Made by a program: the position numbers and the translations under genes | Origin: Oscillospiraceae bacterium | Lineage (GTDB): Bacteria; Bacillota; Clostridia; Oscillospirales; Oscillospiraceae | Reading direction: 5' to 3' | Length of the DNA: 51,253 nt | Assembly (NCBI GenBank): GCA_017469115.1 | Contig: JAFUGY010000122.1 | Coordinates: 1-51,253 of the forward strand | Part shown: piece after piece, positions 49,905 to 51,253 of the stretch | Layout: the number at the start of each line of letters is the position of its first letter | Numbering within the stretch: position 1 is the stretch's first letter | Notes under the pieces: generated by a model | Told to the model about the DNA's origin: nothing | Database searches by the model: none | What the model saw: the letters and a program-made list of their open reading frames with translations, nothing else

Positions 49905-51253
49905 ATGAGTATCAAAATCAAGAGAGTTAGCGCATGGATACTGACGTTGGTCATGCTGATGAGCATGTTCCCCGTCAGCGTCTTTGCGGAAGAGCAGCAG
50001 GAAGTAACTTCCAATGTTATCACTTTCGATAGCATCGGAGCCGTTGCCGACGCTGTCGTTTCTGCAGAAGGAGCTTCTGAGACATCTGCTCCGGCAGAAG
50101 AAGCTTCCGGGACGCCTGCTTCAACAGAAGAAAGCGAACCGTCCTCACAGGAGGAGGCACAGCAGCCTTCTGATGAAACGACGCCGGAGAAAGAGCCTTC
50201 TGCTACGGAACCCGGTGAAGCAGAGAAGCAGATGGATGCTTCTCAGGCTCTGCCTGCGCAGAATGCTTCCGAGCAAACGGTTGAAGAGCCGGAGTATGAC
50301 GAAATCGTCATCAATCAGATGATTGAGTATCAAGCCGATCCGGAAGTCAAGCAGACGCTTCGCCTGATTCTCAAGGAGGATACAAATCTTCACCTCTTCA
50401 TTGACGGCATGGATCTCCGTATCGAAGCCTACAATGAATATTATAAAGATGAAGAGTTCGAGCCGACGGATCTTCTTGAGCACAATGATTATATCCTTCA
50501 GATGCCGGCCGGCAGTTATCTGCTGTCCTTCCAGCCGGTGAAGTGGGTGTACGGCAATGTTGCGCTCTACTTCATGGATGATGATACGGCTGAGGCTTTC
50601 TATGCTACTCTGCGCCGGCAGCGGGAAGAAGCCGTTGTGCCGGATTACCGCGCTGCCTCCCATGACGCAGGCGACTTCAATTCCTATCTTGACAATCTCT
50701 TCACCAATGAGAGCGAGCAGGAAGAAGAGATTGAAAAGCTTGAAGAATCCGACGAACCGATCGTCGAGGAACCCAAGGAAGAACTCAAAGAGAAAACGGA
50801 AAACAGTGATACAGTAGCCGCAGAAGACGATATTACTCCTGTGGCAAATGACGCTTCTGCGGATGAGAAGCAGGACGTTGACACAACTGTGACGGATGAC
50901 GTGAAAGAGAACGTTCAGGAAACGACCGATGCAACGGAGACCGTTCCTCAGCAGGACGTTATCCCGACAGATGAACCGGAAACAATAGAAAACATTGACA
51001 CTTCCGCGACGGAACAGAAAGAGAACACTGACACTTCCGTAACGGAACCGAAAGAAAACACTGACACTTCCGCAACTGAACCGAAAGAAGACACTGACAC
51101 TTCCGCAACGGAACCGAAACAAGATGCTGATAATTCCAATACGGAAACAGAAGAAACAGCCGATGAACCGGCCGGCCCTGCCGACCTCAGCAACGGACCC
51201 TTCTATTATATATTAAAGAATGAACCGGTAACGCTGGACGAAGTTTTCACAGC
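49905..51253 (+). CDS. Secreted acidic repeat protein, N-terminal part (runs off window)
   Basis: The frame is open from ATG 49905 to the window end, at least 449 residues. A signal peptide covers about residues 1-28 (AWILTLVMLMSMFPVSVFA-EE). It is followed by a Glu/Ser/Pro/Ala-rich region, a folded-looking segment (about 125-245, with LHLFIDGMDLRIEAYNEYY and MPAGSYLLSFQPVKWVYG), then a long acidic low-complexity region ending in five 11-residue repeats of the type NTDTSATEPKE. A new folded domain seems to begin near PADLSNGPFYYILKNEP. It is probably a large cell-surface or secreted adhesin-like protein; function is unknown. AAGGAGAG lies nine bases before the start. Confidence 0.85.
   Translation, partial: MSIKIKRVSAWILTLVMLMSMFPVSVFAEEQQEVTSNVITFDSIGAVADAVVSAEGASETSAPAEEASGTPASTEESEPSSQEEAQQPSDETTPEKEPSATEPGEAEKQMDASQALPAQNASEQTVEEPEYDEIVINQMIEYQADPEVKQTLRLILKEDTNLHLFIDGMDLRIEAYNEYYKDEEFEPTDLLEHNDYILQMPAGSYLLSFQPVKWVYGNVALYFMDDDTAEAFYATLRRQREEAVVPDYRAASHDAGDFNSYLDNLFTNESEQEEEIEKLEESDEPIVEEPKEELKEKTENSDTVAAEDDITPVANDASADEKQDVDTTVTDDVKENVQETTDATETVPQQDVIPTDEPETIENIDTSATEQKENTDTSVTEPKENTDTSATEPKEDTDTSATEPKQDADNSNTETEETADEPAGPADLSNGPFYYILKNEPVTLDEVFT
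50991..51155 (+). repeat. Five tandem 33-bp coding repeats
   Basis: Units start at 50991, 51024, 51057, 51090 and 51123, each encoding a variant of NTDTSATEPKE. Units 2 to 4 are almost identical at the DNA level; the first and last have diverged. They lie in frame inside the secreted acidic protein. Confidence 0.9.

Noticed and set aside
50991-51155. Regular 33-bp repeats as a possible CRISPR array
   Set aside because: The units are contiguous with no spacers, are in frame and encode NTDTSATEPKE variants of a secreted protein.

Overview
The window looks like a chromosomal segment of a Bacillota (Firmicutes) bacterium of the Clostridia type. Evidence: a PolC-type DNA polymerase III, a Rex redox repressor, an HrcA-type CIRCE operator, strong GGAGG ribosome sites with several TTG and GTG starts, and the clostridial order pyrH-frr-uppS-dxr-rseP-ispG-polC. 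Base composition is moderate, around half G+C by eye. A secreted rhamnosidase and the uptake systems would suit an anaerobe feeding on plant or host glycans. I cannot name the species. No phage, insertion sequence, rRNA or CRISPR array was seen.

Layout. 1-5.6 kb: end of an acidic protein with repeated domains, a secreted GH78 alpha-L-rhamnosidase, an esterase and a YbaK-type deacylase. 5.7-8.5 kb: three-gene ABC importer of the TrpXYZ type. 8.5-10.4 kb: divergent membrane protein and DUF937 protein. 10.5-14.5 kb: guaB, a membrane-anchored nuclease and an aminotransferase. 14.5-17.6 kb: TAXI-type TRAP transporter. 17.7-19.6 kb: ftsH under an apparent CIRCE operator. 20.0-29.5 kb: pyrH, frr, uppS, dxr, rseP, ispG and polC, tightly packed and partly overlapping, without cdsA.

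29.5-41 kb is the most unusual part and looks like a surface-glycopolymer island. On the plus strand are an LtaS/sulfatase-like membrane enzyme, a small membrane protein, an SGNH hydrolase, and a protein that fuses a YidC/Oxa1-like domain to a CDP-glycerol:glycerophosphotransferase-like domain. Convergent on the minus strand are an O-antigen-ligase-like protein, a DUF6056-like membrane protein, and a separate operon of a 59-residue membrane protein, an NCS1-family transporter, and one polypeptide carrying winged-helix, LicC-like cytidylyltransferase and LicA-like choline kinase domains. The last operon has a promoter bracketed by a perfect inverted repeat. My reading is uptake and CDP-activation of choline (or a related amino alcohol) for decorating a teichoic-acid-like polymer, autoregulated by the enzyme's own DNA-binding domain. 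That is inference. No LicD transferase and no CDP-glycerol synthase lie in the window.

41-51 kb: a zinc-ribbon/TPR-like membrane protein, tRNA-Pro(UGG), trmB, a dihydrouridine synthase, rex, mnmE, an Old Yellow Enzyme/FadH-like flavo-iron-sulfur oxidoreductase, and the start of a large secreted acidic repeat protein that runs off the window. Several promoters have an extended -10 (TGGTATAAT), and several convergent or terminal gene ends carry long perfect stem-loops.
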